DNA of 64,000 nucleotides from Phlebotomus papatasi (GCF_024763615.1 NC_077223.1:36270627-36334626), one strand, 5' to 3'. Counted from the first letter of the stretch, positions 21,606-32,368 are shown. The notes: generated by a model not told the origin, from the letters alone. Numbers and translations are program-made.

Positions 21606-23259
21606 CAGTGAGTGTCAATAGTTTGTTGCCTAATGGATGTGTGAGAAATCAAGTGAAAAAAATTATAGAAAAAAATACTTTTCCGAATTTTTCTTTTTGC
21701 AGATGAGTTCCTTGTAATCCGTAGATATTATTTATAGTTTTCAAAAAAAATAATTAATTTTATTTCATATCAAAAATAATTGTTTTCCAAAAGTTGGTCA
21801 TTTTTAAAAAATCAAAAGTTTGTTGCCTCATTAAAAAAACCAATTCAAAATGGTGAAAACGTGCAACCAACTTTATGTAAACCGGTTACATTTTGAGCTT
21901 ATGTCATTTGAGAGGCAAATGGTGGATTTGTACATTTTTAAGGTTGTTAATAGTAAATATATAGGTGTAAGAATGATGATAAATAACAAGAAATAATCAG
22001 ATTTTTGATAATTCATAATTTAGGTTATAATGGCAAATTACAAAAAGTTGAAAGGTGGGATATTGTCCAGAGATACTGTTGGAAGGAATCGGCGTCGCTT
22101 AATTGCCAAATTTTATGGAAATTCTTGAAAATTTATACATAAAATGGTCAAATATTATAATTATGAGGTACGAGTACATCTGAAAAACGCTACTGGTAGA
22201 CCCAGGGTTTCGACTCAGAGGGTCGATAACCGCATTCTAGGTATCTCTGATAGTAACCCCATCATGTTTGCTTCAAAAATTCAGAGTCGGCTGGTTACAG
22301 AAGGCACACAGGCTCCAAAACCAACTGCAATTGAATGAAAGTGGTAAGAATAATTACTTGGTTTGCAGGTGTCCATTGGTAAACAAAACCAATCTGGTTA
22401 AAAGGTTATAAATTCACTTGGAACATGCTAAAAAAGTAAAAATACAACGTCTTACGCAGTTTGGTTTTGCTTACCAATGGAATCTTGCGAGCCAAGTACC
22501 TATTCTTATATTTTCTTTCATTTTGCGTTTTATTTTCGAAGCATTTGAAGCCTGTATGCCTTATGTAACCAGCCGACTCTGAATTTTTGAAGCAAACATG
22601 ATGGGGTTACTATCAGAGATACCTAGAATGCGGTTATCGACCCTCTGAGTCGAAACCCTGGGTCTACCAGTAGCGTTTTTCAGATGTACTCGTACCTCAT
22701 AATTATAATATTTGACCATTTTATGTATAAATTTTCAAGAATTTCCATAAAATTTGGCAATTAAGCGACGCCGATTCCTTCCAACAGTATCTCTGGATAA
22801 TATCCCACCTTTCAACTTTTTGTAATTTGCCATTATAACCTAAATTATGAATTATCAAAAAACTGATTATTTCTTGTTATTTATCATCATTCTTACACCT
22901 ATATTATTTACTATTGACAACCTTAAAAATGTACAAATCCACCATTTACCTCTCAAATGACATAAGCTCAAAATGTAACCGGTTTACATAAAGTTGGTTG
23001 CACGTTTTCACCATTTTGAATTGGTTTTTTTATTGAGGCAACAAACTTTTGATTTTTTAAAAATGACCAACTTTTGGAAAACAATTATTTTTGATATGAA
23101 ATAAAATTAATTATTTTTTTTGAAAACTATAAAAAATATCTACGGATTACAAAGAACTCATCTGCAAAAAGAAAAATTTGGAAAAGTATTTTTTTTCTAT
23201 AATTTTTTTCACTTGATTTCTCACACATCCATTAGGCAACAAACTATTGACACTCACTG
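21606..23259. mobile_element. Tc1-like transposon converted to a near full-length palindrome (foldback)
   Basis: The left end starts CAGTGAGTGTCAATAGTTTG after TA (21604-21605), and the right end is its reverse complement before TA (23260-23261), a Tc1/mariner target duplication. Matching continues inward for nearly 800 bp on each side with few differences, leaving a loop of about 70 bases near 22393-22462. Each arm carries the same start of a Tc1-type transposase: on the plus strand a short frame from 22030, and 22144-22338 containing TGRPRVSTQRVDNRILGISD, which resembles the helix-turn-helix linker region of Tc1 transposases. The catalytic DDE part is absent, so it needs transposase from elsewhere. 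If transcribed through, the RNA would fold into a very long duplex. Confidence 0.85.
22144..22338 (+). pseudogene. Tc1-like transposase N-terminal fragment (left arm of palindrome)
   Basis: An open frame of 64 residues contains GRPRVSTQRVDNRIL and SNPIMFASKIQSRL, similar to the second DNA-binding helix region of Tc1-type transposases. It ends before any catalytic residue. The right arm contains the mirrored copy at about 22520-22715 on the minus strand, where it is slightly more divergent at the inner end. Confidence 0.6.
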
Positions 23260-24424
23260 TATATGTCCACAAAATCAATTGTGAAGCTAAATTACATTAT
23301 GATAAGGCTTAAGTCCTTTTAAAAATAGTATAAAAAGCCTAATAAAGTTGCAGTAATTCTATAAGGTGTTCCCCCTATTACTTGCACTTCATTAGGTACA
23401 TTAAATAAAACTTAATTTTGATGAAATTTCCAATAAGTGTTTCCTGATGAACAGGTGTTCCTTCGACCCTAAAATATTTTATTTCACAGATTCTCCTTTA
23501 GTAGATTTAAGGGCTAAAGTTAGTAATATCTGATTTCTCGATGACCTATCTATAAGTCAATTTTCATCTTACATATTTTATTTTTGTAATAAAAATTTCA
23601 CAATAAAGGAATTGCAATTCCTTAAATTGTCGCTTGGATTAGTAATTGTCGTAGCGTACTTATCATATAAATTAGTGACTCCTCTGAAGTATATGTCTTT
23701 ATTCATTTAAAAAATTTTCCGATCCAAACGAAAAATTGTATAATGAAAAGATGATGTAGTTTCATTTTACGCTTTGACGTTGACAAGGATAGACTCACCC
23801 CTACCTACATTTTAACAAAGTATTTTTTTTAATCTTGATAATCAAAGAAATATTTAAGTATAAATTTGGAAATTCAAGAAAGCAATCATTTCAGTGAACT
23901 TACATACCCCTTTTGATATTCTTGACGCTTCCTCGTGGGATTTCTCCTTTGATCAGTAGAATTAATAAATTCCTGAGGGATGTGGATGCATTCAATATGC
24001 AAGCTCAATAATTTGCAAGCAATTTTTCCATCATAAATTTCCCACCATGATGACACGAATTCAGCACGCATTCACCCACTTTCCCAGCCACCCACTCGGA
24101 CACCCAGCAAGTTCCTGGACGGATTTATTGGGCATTTATCACCCGATGCCATCGATGCACTCCTCTTCTTTCTGCGCACTCCAAAACACTCTCAATCAAT
24201 TGGCCACGCAGAGAAGGCTCCTCATAAGAATTTCCCATATGTTTTATTCCTGTCGAAGCTGATTTATAAGAAACACTATTAATTTATTGAACTGGTGACT
24301 CTCATCATTGATCCCCTTTGTAACACACGAACTCACCATTCCATCGGAGAAAAGCTATGGCCACACAGTATTTGTCCAAAGGGAATAAAATGCATACATA
24401 GATTGGAAAACATTTGAAATGTTG

Positions 24425-25600
24425 TTCACTTGGGTCGTATTATGAAGAAAACATGAACACGTTAGTGAAATTTATACAACAGATGCCAAGTCACGCTGAT
24501 ACTCTTATTAATCTCTATTATACTCATATAAAATTCCCTTGCACTTCATCAACATATTAACATTTTCCTATAAATAATATTTCTCGTGACAATTCCACCA
24601 AGCGGCAGTTCATTCTTCTTAATGTCTTGTTTTGGACCCTTGTTGTGCTGGAGACAAAGTCACTAAATCGCGATTTTGATGAAGGAGTCACCAACAAATG
24701 GAAATTATCTCTATGATGTCATATTATTTACTCAATATAAATTTAAATTATAAGAAAAATCTGAGAAATACTTATTTTGATTAAATGTAATTGAGATAGT
24801 ATAATTGCAAAATTATATAATTAAAAATCTCATTGGTGCTTCGTTTGTGACATAAATCTTCTCGACTTTTTCCGGACCGTGAGATATTCAGCAAGGCAAT
24901 TTCAGTCAACCTTAATTTTTTCAAGGGTTTATGTATTCAATAATAAATTTATGATAAGAAAGAATACTTTCGAATCATAAAAAGTATAAGAATAATCTAA
25001 AAGGTCTCAATAAACCTATTTTTCCCTAAAGAGTATTAGAGTGAAAATATATAAACTAGATTTCATAAATCAACTGAAAATAATAACATTAAAAACATTT
25101 GAAAATGCAAATTAATTGGAACAGAGTCTGTAAGATCAAAAAAAAAATCTGCTTTTACACAAGAAGCATTTTTAAAAGGTGGCAGAAATTAGTTATCTTA
25201 CAAAATTATCCTAGATTTGAATGATTTTCTACTTTACATCAACAAGAATGCTTAGGAATCGGTCAAGAGTTGACATTTGTATAAAGAGAATACGGATTTT
25301 GACCTGGCCTTATCCTGCTTTATTACTTCACAACAGCTGACACACTGAGCTGTACGCGTCCTTTCATAGGTATGCAAAACTAGTGGAAAAAAGAGGGTCC
25401 ATACAATTTATCTCAGAACGATAATTTATCGTTCAGATCGATTATCGATTTACTCCAAAACGGAGGATAAGACCAGTTCAAACTCCGTGACCTCTTTATC
25501 CTATCCACAAGAATTCATTTTTTTTTTATATTTAGGGGAATGTATGCAGCCTTCGCACATTTTTTTCTGCTTCATGTTCAGGACTTTTCAGGAACAAAAA
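24425..25600. other. Gene-free AT-rich stretch
   Basis: I see no gene, repeat pair or RNA gene here. A short Arg/Lys-containing minus-strand frame just before it (23886-24071) ends near a GTATGT donor but has no partner exon in phase. Confidence 0.4.
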
Positions 25601-25626
25601 CAAATATATCTAAGTAGTCTACAATA

Positions 25627-26046
25627 AGGAAAAGAGTGCCAAATTTCGGCCAGGTTGCAATTTCGGTCATTTTTTGTCCTTTAAATTTCCATGAATTTTT
25701 AGATTTTGCATACTCTAGAGAGAGATTATCCAATGCAAAAAAATTTCGCTTCGGCAAACGGGATTATATGAAAAAGACATTGGAAGAATTCCGGAAGGGC
25801 AAAGGACTATGAAAATGAAGGTGGTCGAAATAGGCCAACAAAACTATGTCTACATTTTTATTCATTTTAAAATGTATTAAAAATGATTTTAGAGAAAATA
25901 AAAACGATAAACCGCCTACAAGGTTTCAAGCAACACTTCATAAGAAGAAGTAATAAAAAAATCAATTTGTATTAAAAATACTATATTTCAAAACTTGAGA
26001 TTTTGGCGCTTGCATGCAACTTTGCCGAAATTTGGCACACTTACCC
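25627..26046. mobile_element. MITE with GTGCCAAATTTCGGC arms
   Basis: The left arm GTGCCAAATTTCGGCCAGGT and the right arm (reverse complement GTGCCAAATTTCGGCAAAGT) pair. The right outer edge reads ACTTACCC before TA, and the left TA|AGGAAAAG is a decayed version. The centre is AT-rich without a frame. Confidence 0.65.
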
Positions 26047-27777
26047 TAAGTACCTCAAAAAATATTTTTCCCTTATTTACTTAGTTTTTGTTTTTGAAAC
26101 ATTTTCCTTGGAAATAATTTAATCGCTCAATTTTGATAATTTGATCTGTAAACAGAACAGGAGGATTGTAACAGACGACTGTGTAATTTAATCTCAGAAA
26201 AGAATCACTAAGGGAAATTTTCGTTCACACAGATTTTTTAAGATTCAATACAACAAAAATATTTTTTCTGAGTGTATTATTGTGCTCGGAAATTAATAAT
26301 TCTTACAATTATTGCTGTAATAAATAAATTTATTGTATTTCGAAAATTATTATTGATATCAGGAGAAGAGAAACAGTAACAGATTCTAAATTTGCTATTT
26401 AGACACAATATAAAGACTTGTTTATTGATCCAGATTAAATTTAACACCAAAATATCCATTAAACAAATTGAATTATGAGGTGAACGAATGTCTCTTAAAC
26501 TGTATTAATTTTACAACCGTTTTAATAATCACATTTAAATGCGACTATTGGGTGTGGTATTTATTCCATTTAAGTGACCGAAATGTGAATTTCTGCGAAA
26601 AAAGGTAAGAGATCTAACATATATTTCTGATTCTACAATAAAAAAGGCTACAATGATTTGCAACACAACTAGTCTGGAATGCTTCAAGAGAGTTGTATGA
26701 TGTGCAGCAGAGTACAAGAGTGGGTTGGTCACTCGGCAGTAACAATGACTGCAAAAGATGCAAAATGCTCCAAAGTGAGTCTCGCTGGATGCTTGATGTT
26801 GATCAATCGATCATCATGGGCATCCAATAGAGCCATCATGTGAAGTGGCTTGCATGCATTGGCGGTATAAGAGATCCAAGGGTGATGACTATGAAATCGC
26901 AAAATTATATCGAAAGGCATAATACAATAAAAGTCCCATCAATTGGTATTTATTTACACTCCGGGAGTGTTGTTGGTGTATTTTATGGACGTACGGCACT
27001 GAGCGTGAAATAATATTATTATTTTATAACTGTTCGTCAACAATACCATCAGTTGATGCCGGTTACAATTGACGAGTGTGAAGTATAAGAGGAAAATTCC
27101 AATGGTGGAGGAGAGCTTAATTTGACATAAAATTGTCGCAAGTGTTGATTAAGCTGTTAATCCTGACGGGCAATAAAACTTTCCATGCCCATCCGCAATG
27201 CATCTTATGCAGGATCTCAGGTATATTGCAACATCGCAACACGTGGTCATATCGCACACATACATCGCACATTGCAAAATCCCCCGAAGGAATGTGGCCA
27301 AGTGATTCGTCTTCCTAGTTCACAATCGATGTGAGACCATTTGCTCAGGGTGACCCAAGTTAATTTAGTAATTTGTCAAGAAATACTCGTGTCACATTTG
27401 TCACTGCTGCTATCGGGTATGTGGATCAAATTATCACATAGTCTGCTAGAATGTCCAAATGCTCTTTCCACAACAAATCCTCTCCAATCTAAATGCCCCA
27501 AGACACCACTCACGCCTTGGACAAAGCCTCAAAAGTGAGAATCTCATAATTCAATTAGTATCTCGTGCAGATTTAATCACATGCCATAGAAACTAATGAA
27601 ATTTTAATACACCACCTTCTATTATAAGATTGAATATGCTGCCTAAGATACCATCAATGTATTCCAATAGACATTTTCTTCTCGCTCTCAATCGCAAAAT
27701 TTATTCTTGCAAAATAGGGGGTTTTGACTGTGGAAATTTATAAAATTAATAGCATAAGTTATCTTTTTCACTTCCAG

Positions 27778-27906
27778 ATCATTAGCAAGAAATTAGATAT
27801 TGATCGTGGTGAGAAAGTAACCAAAAGAAACTACATTTACCTTGAAGGTGGTTTGGAAAATGTTTTAGATAAAATTTTCAACTTCGACAAAAATTCTGTA
27901 CAGTGA
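27778..27906 (+). CDS. Orphan terminal exon candidate, plus strand
   Basis: After an acceptor (TTTTTCACTTCCAG ending 27777) the open frame reads IISKKLDIDRGEKVTKRNYI and YLEGGLENVLDKIFNFDKNS before a stop at 27904-27906. The charge pattern and phase-0 acceptor look like a real last exon, but no upstream exon or family was recognised. Confidence 0.28.
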   Translation: MISKKLDIDRGEKVTKRNYIYLEGGLENVLDKIFNFDKNSVQ

Positions 27907-27979
27907 AGTAGAGCAGTTTGGACAACACTATTTTTTAGTCAGAGATTTTAATTTTCAGAACAAAACCTTTATCCAATCT

Positions 27980-28306
27980 TAAACCATAAGATATAATTTC
28001 TAATGGAAGATAATACTAACCATTCTATTTTTTTATTTCTTATTTATCCATTTTATTCTTGAAAAGGTCTTGAAATTCCTGGAAAGCCTGAACCGATTTC
28101 TAATTCGATAACTAATGATTTTACATTATTGAGGCTTATTCATAGAATTTTCATGTAAATTTTATGTATGTAGCTGAACGATAACGAGTTTAACACCGAA
28201 ATTTTTCTATAATTCGGGTGACATTTTGGTCCCAAATGCCCAAATTTGAGAAAGTTGGGGCATCTTTTATGAATCGCTTCAAAACGACCAAACAAACATT
28301 TTTTTT
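27980..28306 (+). repeat. Partial copy of the CTGCTCGAACTC repeat family, interrupted by the gypsy-type element
   Basis: CTTGAAATTCCTGGAAAGCC and GAACCGATTTCTAATTCG match the family interior, and TTATGAATCGCTTCAAAACG matches a related copy at about 36785-36810. A family 3' end (AACTTGGAACGCTTTGTCAT) appears beyond the gypsy-type element near 30945, so that element seems to have landed inside this repeat. Confidence 0.45.
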
Positions 28307-28313
28307 TCCTACA

Positions 28314-28331
28314 TGGGGGCTCAACCGGGAT
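28314..28331 (+). other. tRNA-Pro-like primer-binding site
   Basis: TGGGGGCTCAACCGGGAT differs at two positions from the proline primer-binding site used by many retroelements (TGGGGGCTCGTCCGGGAT, from general knowledge). It stands about 340 bases before the Gag start, where a primer site belongs. Confidence 0.5.
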
Positions 28332-28439
28332 GGAGAGGAAATATTGATGGGAAAAACGAAGAACATTGAACATTGAAGAAGCTGACGAAAAGTAAGTGGA
28401 GAAAAACGTTGTAAAATTGTTTAAAAGACGTGATAAAAA

Positions 28440-28668
28440 TTAGTGAAAGACGTTGTAAGAAGAATTGAAGACGAAAGACGGTGCAAAAAGCACAAATAAG
28501 TAGTGAATAAAAACCCCAAAAACGACGAAGGACGAAAGACGGCAACGGAGCAAAGTTGCATAAGACGACGGCAATAGTTGCATAAGACGAGAGCAACCAT
28601 TGCATAACGACGAAGGACGGCAGTTGTTGCATAACGACGAAGGACGGCAACACTGCAAAAGACGACGA
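28440..28668 (+). repeat. Degenerate tandem repeat in the retroelement leader
   Basis: The leader repeats variants of CGACGAAGGACGGCAA and GTTGCATAAGACGA several times up to the Gag ATG. It is purine-rich and contains no long open frame on the coding strand. A packaging or translational role is possible but not shown. Confidence 0.55.
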
Positions 28669-28670
28669 AA

Positions 28671-30665
28671 ATGGCATCTGTTGAAGAATTGCTGGAGAAT
28701 TTCACCAAGAAAGGCTTGATGACGGAGTGCGCAAAGAGGAATTTGGATTGTGAAGGCACTAAAGAGGAGCTAGCACAGCGTATTGTACAATTTGATGAGG
28801 ATGCAAATGAAACGCAAAGTGAGAGTGCAAATGGTTCCAGAACCGATGTTGATGATGTTCCAGCAACAACTATTCCCAATGTTCTTGCTTCAAACGATTA
28901 CAGGATGTTCAGCTTGAGGGACGTAGAAGATTCTCTCGAGAAATTTGGGGCAGAAGATTCGCAGGACATTGAGGTGTGGTTGGATGAATTTGAAGACACC
29001 GCAATGACGCTTGGATGGAACGACATCCAAAAATTGATGTATTGCAAAAAATTATTGACAGGCACTGCTCGCAAATTCATTTTTGCAACAACTGGCATCA
29101 AGAATTGGAAGACCTTGAGAGATGCCCTGAGAACGGAATTTACGCAGAAATTAAGTTCTCTCGATGTGCATAGACGCATGGCAAATCGTAAGAAAAAAGC
29201 CGATGAAAAGTTCTTGGATTTTGTCTATGAAATGCAGAGATTGGGCAGGATGGGTGGCCTTGACGAAGCAACTATATGCGAGTATATTTGCGATGGCATT
29301 GATGACAATGTTCAGAGCAAAGCTCAACTTTATGGAGCAAAGACAGTTGAAGAACTGAAGTCTCGTATCGAAGTATATGAAAAGCTGCAGCTGAAACTCA
29401 AGGACGCTGAGAAAAAGGATGATAATCCTAAGAATGTTGCTAGTAGATCTCAGAACTCACGAGGAGATGCCCAAAAAACGATTATTTGTTACAATTGTGG
29501 GGATGCTGGTCACAAATCCATGGAATGTCCGAATAAAGAGAGAGGACCAAAATGTTTTAAGTGCAATGGATTTGGTCATACCACCAGCGATTGCAAGACG
29601 AAGTCGAAAGTTTCAGAATTCAAGAGTAATAATGAAGCGAAGGTCAATATGATCAACATTATTCAATCAACTAATGACGAGCTTGATATTTTGAAGATTA
29701 AGATTGGAGATAAAGAGTTTTGTGGGATCATTGACAGCTACAGTGATCTATCTCTGATCAATGAAGATACGTACGAGTCAATTAAAGATAAGTGTGAGGA
29801 TCACCAATTATCATTTCAAAGAATTCGTGGTTTTGGTGGTGCAATTATCCAGGCTTTGGCAAAAACTACAATGAATATTGAAGTTGATGGCGCGAAGTAT
29901 CGGATGGAATGCCATGTTGTACCCAAAGAAGTGATGGAGACTACTTGGTTGATTGGCAGAAATTTCCTTAAGACTGTACATTACACAATAGTGCCTGGTA
30001 AAGTGACGATTCGACGACGTGATCAATGTTATAAGAATGAAAACAAGATGATCCATGTTGATGCGATGTCCCGTGCCAATATGACGATGATGACAAGCGC
30101 TGAAGATGTCACTACCAAGATAAGGACTACTGAGAGACAGAATCATGAGATTGAGTATGAAGCATGGAAATTCAGGAAGATTAAGCGTATCAAGCGAGAT
30201 CGTGAGGAACATGAAGCAATTGAGAAGGAACGTCAGAAAGTGAATCATATGAAAAATATGACACAGGTGGAATGCAAACAGGAATTACGAATGAATCCAT
30301 GTCAAGTAACCAATAAAATTGTGGAAATACTGGAAGAAGATTTTGACGAAGAGAGATGTGGATTACAAGATTTGGCAAGACAAAATATTTCCAAAATTCA
30401 AGATGAGAACAAGCGCTCGTATGATCTTCGAAGCAGAAGGGCCAATGACTATCGGATTGGCGATTTGGTCGCCATCAAGGAGACAGAATTTGATGTTGGA
30501 TACAAAGTGAGAAAAAAATTTGTCGGACCCAACGAAGTAATAGAAATATTACCTCATAACCGCTACAAGGTGAAGAAGATTGGAACTGGAGAAGGACCTG
30601 AACAAACCATGACGGCCGCCGATTCAATGAAGTACTGGCCAGGAAGTTGTCCAGGGGGACACTAG
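28671..30665 (+). CDS. Ty3/gypsy-type Gag-protease fused to integrase C-terminus; reverse transcriptase and integrase core deleted
   Basis: One open frame of 664 residues. Residues about 5-45 look like a SAP domain (LLENFTKKGLMTECAKRNLD). A capsid-like helical region follows (LDEFEDTAMTLGWND, ARKFIFATTGIKNWKTLRDA). Two CCHC zinc knuckles lie near residues 273-286 (CYNCGDAGHKSMEC) and 295-308. A retropepsin-like segment follows near 340-440 with flap-like GFGG and WLIGRNFL, but the active site reads D-S-Y where D-S/T-G is expected, so activity is doubtful. HVDAMSR near residue 462 resembles the end of RNase H. Residues about 560-664 match the end of integrase (RANDYRIGDLVAI, KKFVGPNEVIEILPHNRYKV). 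The reverse transcriptase, most of RNase H and the DDE core are missing, yet no stop or frameshift occurs. It cannot transpose alone; it could act as a Gag-only helper, a parasite of a full element, or a domesticated gene. Confidence 0.88.
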   Translation: MASVEELLENFTKKGLMTECAKRNLDCEGTKEELAQRIVQFDEDANETQSESANGSRTDVDDVPATTIPNVLASNDYRMFSLRDVEDSLEKFGAEDSQDIEVWLDEFEDTAMTLGWNDIQKLMYCKKLLTGTARKFIFATTGIKNWKTLRDALRTEFTQKLSSLDVHRRMANRKKKADEKFLDFVYEMQRLGRMGGLDEATICEYICDGIDDNVQSKAQLYGAKTVEELKSRIEVYEKLQLKLKDAEKKDDNPKNVASRSQNSRGDAQKTIICYNCGDAGHKSMECPNKERGPKCFKCNGFGHTTSDCKTKSKVSEFKSNNEAKVNMINIIQSTNDELDILKIKIGDKEFCGIIDSYSDLSLINEDTYESIKDKCEDHQLSFQRIRGFGGAIIQALAKTTMNIEVDGAKYRMECHVVPKEVMETTWLIGRNFLKTVHYTIVPGKVTIRRRDQCYKNENKMIHVDAMSRANMTMMTSAEDVTTKIRTTERQNHEIEYEAWKFRKIKRIKRDREEHEAIEKERQKVNHMKNMTQVECKQELRMNPCQVTNKIVEILEEDFDEERCGLQDLARQNISKIQDENKRSYDLRSRRANDYRIGDLVAIKETEFDVGYKVRKKFVGPNEVIEILPHNRYKVKKIGTGEGPEQTMTAADSMKYWPGSCPGGH

Positions 30666-31556
30666 ATATCAGGAAGGGCCGTGTGGGAAATAATTTATGT
30701 TCGTGAAAATGTAGTAGCCCATTTGGTGACAAATTGAGTCCTGCGCAATTAATCAAAGAATGAAGACGCATTTTATTCAATTGTGAATTACATATCCCTG
30801 AAATATAGTTATTTGTGAAATTTGAAGAAGTATTACCTCAATATTCAACGTTGTTTCGAATCCTACATGGAAATAAAATTTTTTCACTTGTTCGTAAAGT
30901 TTTGTGAAGCAAACAAAAATGTATGAGTAAATTTTTGTAAAACTTGGAACGCTTTGTCATCGGTTTTTCTTATAATATAGTTAGTTTAGTCAAAGATATG
31001 GAATTAATTATCCTTTACAATTGTCATCTAACCATCTACCTACAAGTTTATCAATTCTGTTTTTGAAGAAAAAGCTTCTTTCAATGTAGTTTTTGACAGC
31101 CTTAGCGGAGCTTCGAACTTTTACCACTCAAACCTATTTGGAAGGCTCAAGATAAATTGTGAGTGAGAGGCTCGAAGAAGTTTATGGATACCGGATAAAT
31201 TCCAAATGCTACTCCTATAAGGACGATGGGCAAAATGGTCCTACCTTTCGCCACGAATGAGACATATAATATCGAATAAATATTAACAAAAGTAACAACT
31301 TTTGTTCCGGGACCAACCCCAAAAGTATCTAAGAAAAGCACTACAGCATAGAACTTAAGTTTAAGAATTGTTACGATATTTTTGTAAAATTCCTTTTATA
31401 CAATAATGGTTCATCTTATATTGGTCGTTTCTAAGAACAATTTGTAAAAGAGGACTCAAAGAAAATTTTCCTAGAACAAACCATATCTTTATCTTTTCAT
31501 TTTCCCTGTAATTTTCCAGATCTTCCTCATAAATCTTTTAACCTCCTTCAAATTTA

Positions 31557-31892
31557 CACTGGTAAAAATAAAAGGGTCAAATTGACCCTTTTCCAAAGGA
31601 TGGATCATATTTGACTCTTTGAAAGGGTCATCAGGTACCCTTCGAAAGGGTCACGGTTTTGACATCTATTTAATTCCGGAATAAATGAATAAAAAACAAT
31701 GAAAAAGTGATCTTTGGTGTTCGCTCAGATGAGAGAAATATGATATCAGTAATAAGTTTACAATAAAACATGATTATTCGTGATAAATGTGCATACTAAA
31801 TTTCAAGAGATACAAAAGTGAACCTTTCAAAGGGTCAAATACGATCCATCCTTTTGAAAAGGGTCAACTTGACCCTTTTATTTTTACCAGTG
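31557..31892. mobile_element. 336-bp MITE with about 75-bp inverted repeats, TA target
   Basis: Starts CACTGGTAAAAATAAAAGGG and ends with its reverse complement, with TA at 31555-31556 and 31893-31894. The arms contain nested AAGGGTCAA/TTGACCCTT palindromes (AAAGGGTCAAATTGACCCTT), so each arm can also fold on itself. The end CACTGGTAAA and the TA target are of mariner/pogo type. Confidence 0.85.
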
Positions 31893-32082
31893 TAACAGTA
31901 ATATTTAAATTGCCGTCCGAAACAGCCCCATTTAATTTTTCTTTCAAATCTCATCTGACTCTGTTGATCAGTGCCATTTGTGATGATGAGTTCGATTTAG
32001 TAGGTAAAATTTATTACCGTGCCTAATTATTATTGCCGTGAGAAAGATAAATCAAATGGTTATATCTCGAAGAGAAGCATCT

Positions 32083-32368
32083 CTAAAAGGCAGACACATT
32101 CACACGACGATCTCCTTTTTTTTCCTCAACATCCAATGTCTCTGAATACGATACGATTACATGTATTTTATCGCTGTTACCTACAATTCCGTGACTGAGT
32201 GGAATAAGTCTAATTTCCTCGATGTCACAGCTGGATGCTGAGCTTATCAAAAAAGTATCATATAAAATTTGCGAGGGAGATTCAGCCTCATAATTTTTGA
32301 GCTCCTGCAGCAGCAAGCTAAACCATAGATTCAATTCTTGCGGGAGGTTGACCATCAAGTCATTCCAT
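32083..32368 (-). CDS. Orphan terminal exon candidate, minus strand
   Basis: After an acceptor (TCTGTTGCAG ending at 32369) the frame reads WNDLMVNLPQELNLWFSLLL, then SPSQILYDTFLISSASSCDI and IRLIPLSHGIVGNSDKIHVI, and ends VNVSAF with a stop at 32083. The mixed hydrophobic/acidic pattern looks like a folded domain rather than a chance frame. I do not recognise the family. Upstream exons would lie at 32.4 kb or beyond; the Harbinger element at 33.5 kb could sit in an intron of this gene. Confidence 0.35.

Larger units (their letters stand above)
28307..30870 (+). mobile_element. Internally deleted Ty3/gypsy retrotransposon lacking a recognisable 5' LTR
   Basis: The element contains the 664-residue frame, a purine-rich leader and a short 3' region. 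At 28314-28331 the sequence TGGGGGCTCAACCGGGAT resembles a tRNA-Pro primer-binding site, which normally directly follows the 5' LTR. The bases before it do not match anything after the coding frame; they look like part of an older interspersed repeat. Downstream, 30689-30867 begins TGTGGGAAA and ends TCCTACA, so it could be a 3' LTR of about 180 bp after a weak polypurine tract (AGGAAGGG). The decamer TCCTACATGG occurs at both edges (28307-28316 and 30861-30870); it is either a target duplication or the common end of two LTRs. Boundaries are therefore provisional. Confidence 0.6.

Noticed and set aside
21606..23259. CRISPR array or integron-like palindrome
   Set aside because: There are no spaced direct repeats; it is a single inverted repeat with TA target duplication in a eukaryotic genome.
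23886..24071. Minus-strand first-exon candidate with GTATGT donor
   Set aside because: Its phase does not fit the acceptor at 21017 and no other partner was found.
28421..28879. Long minus-strand frames rich in Ser, Val and Arg
   Set aside because: They are antisense to the tandem-repeat leader and Gag start of the retroelement.
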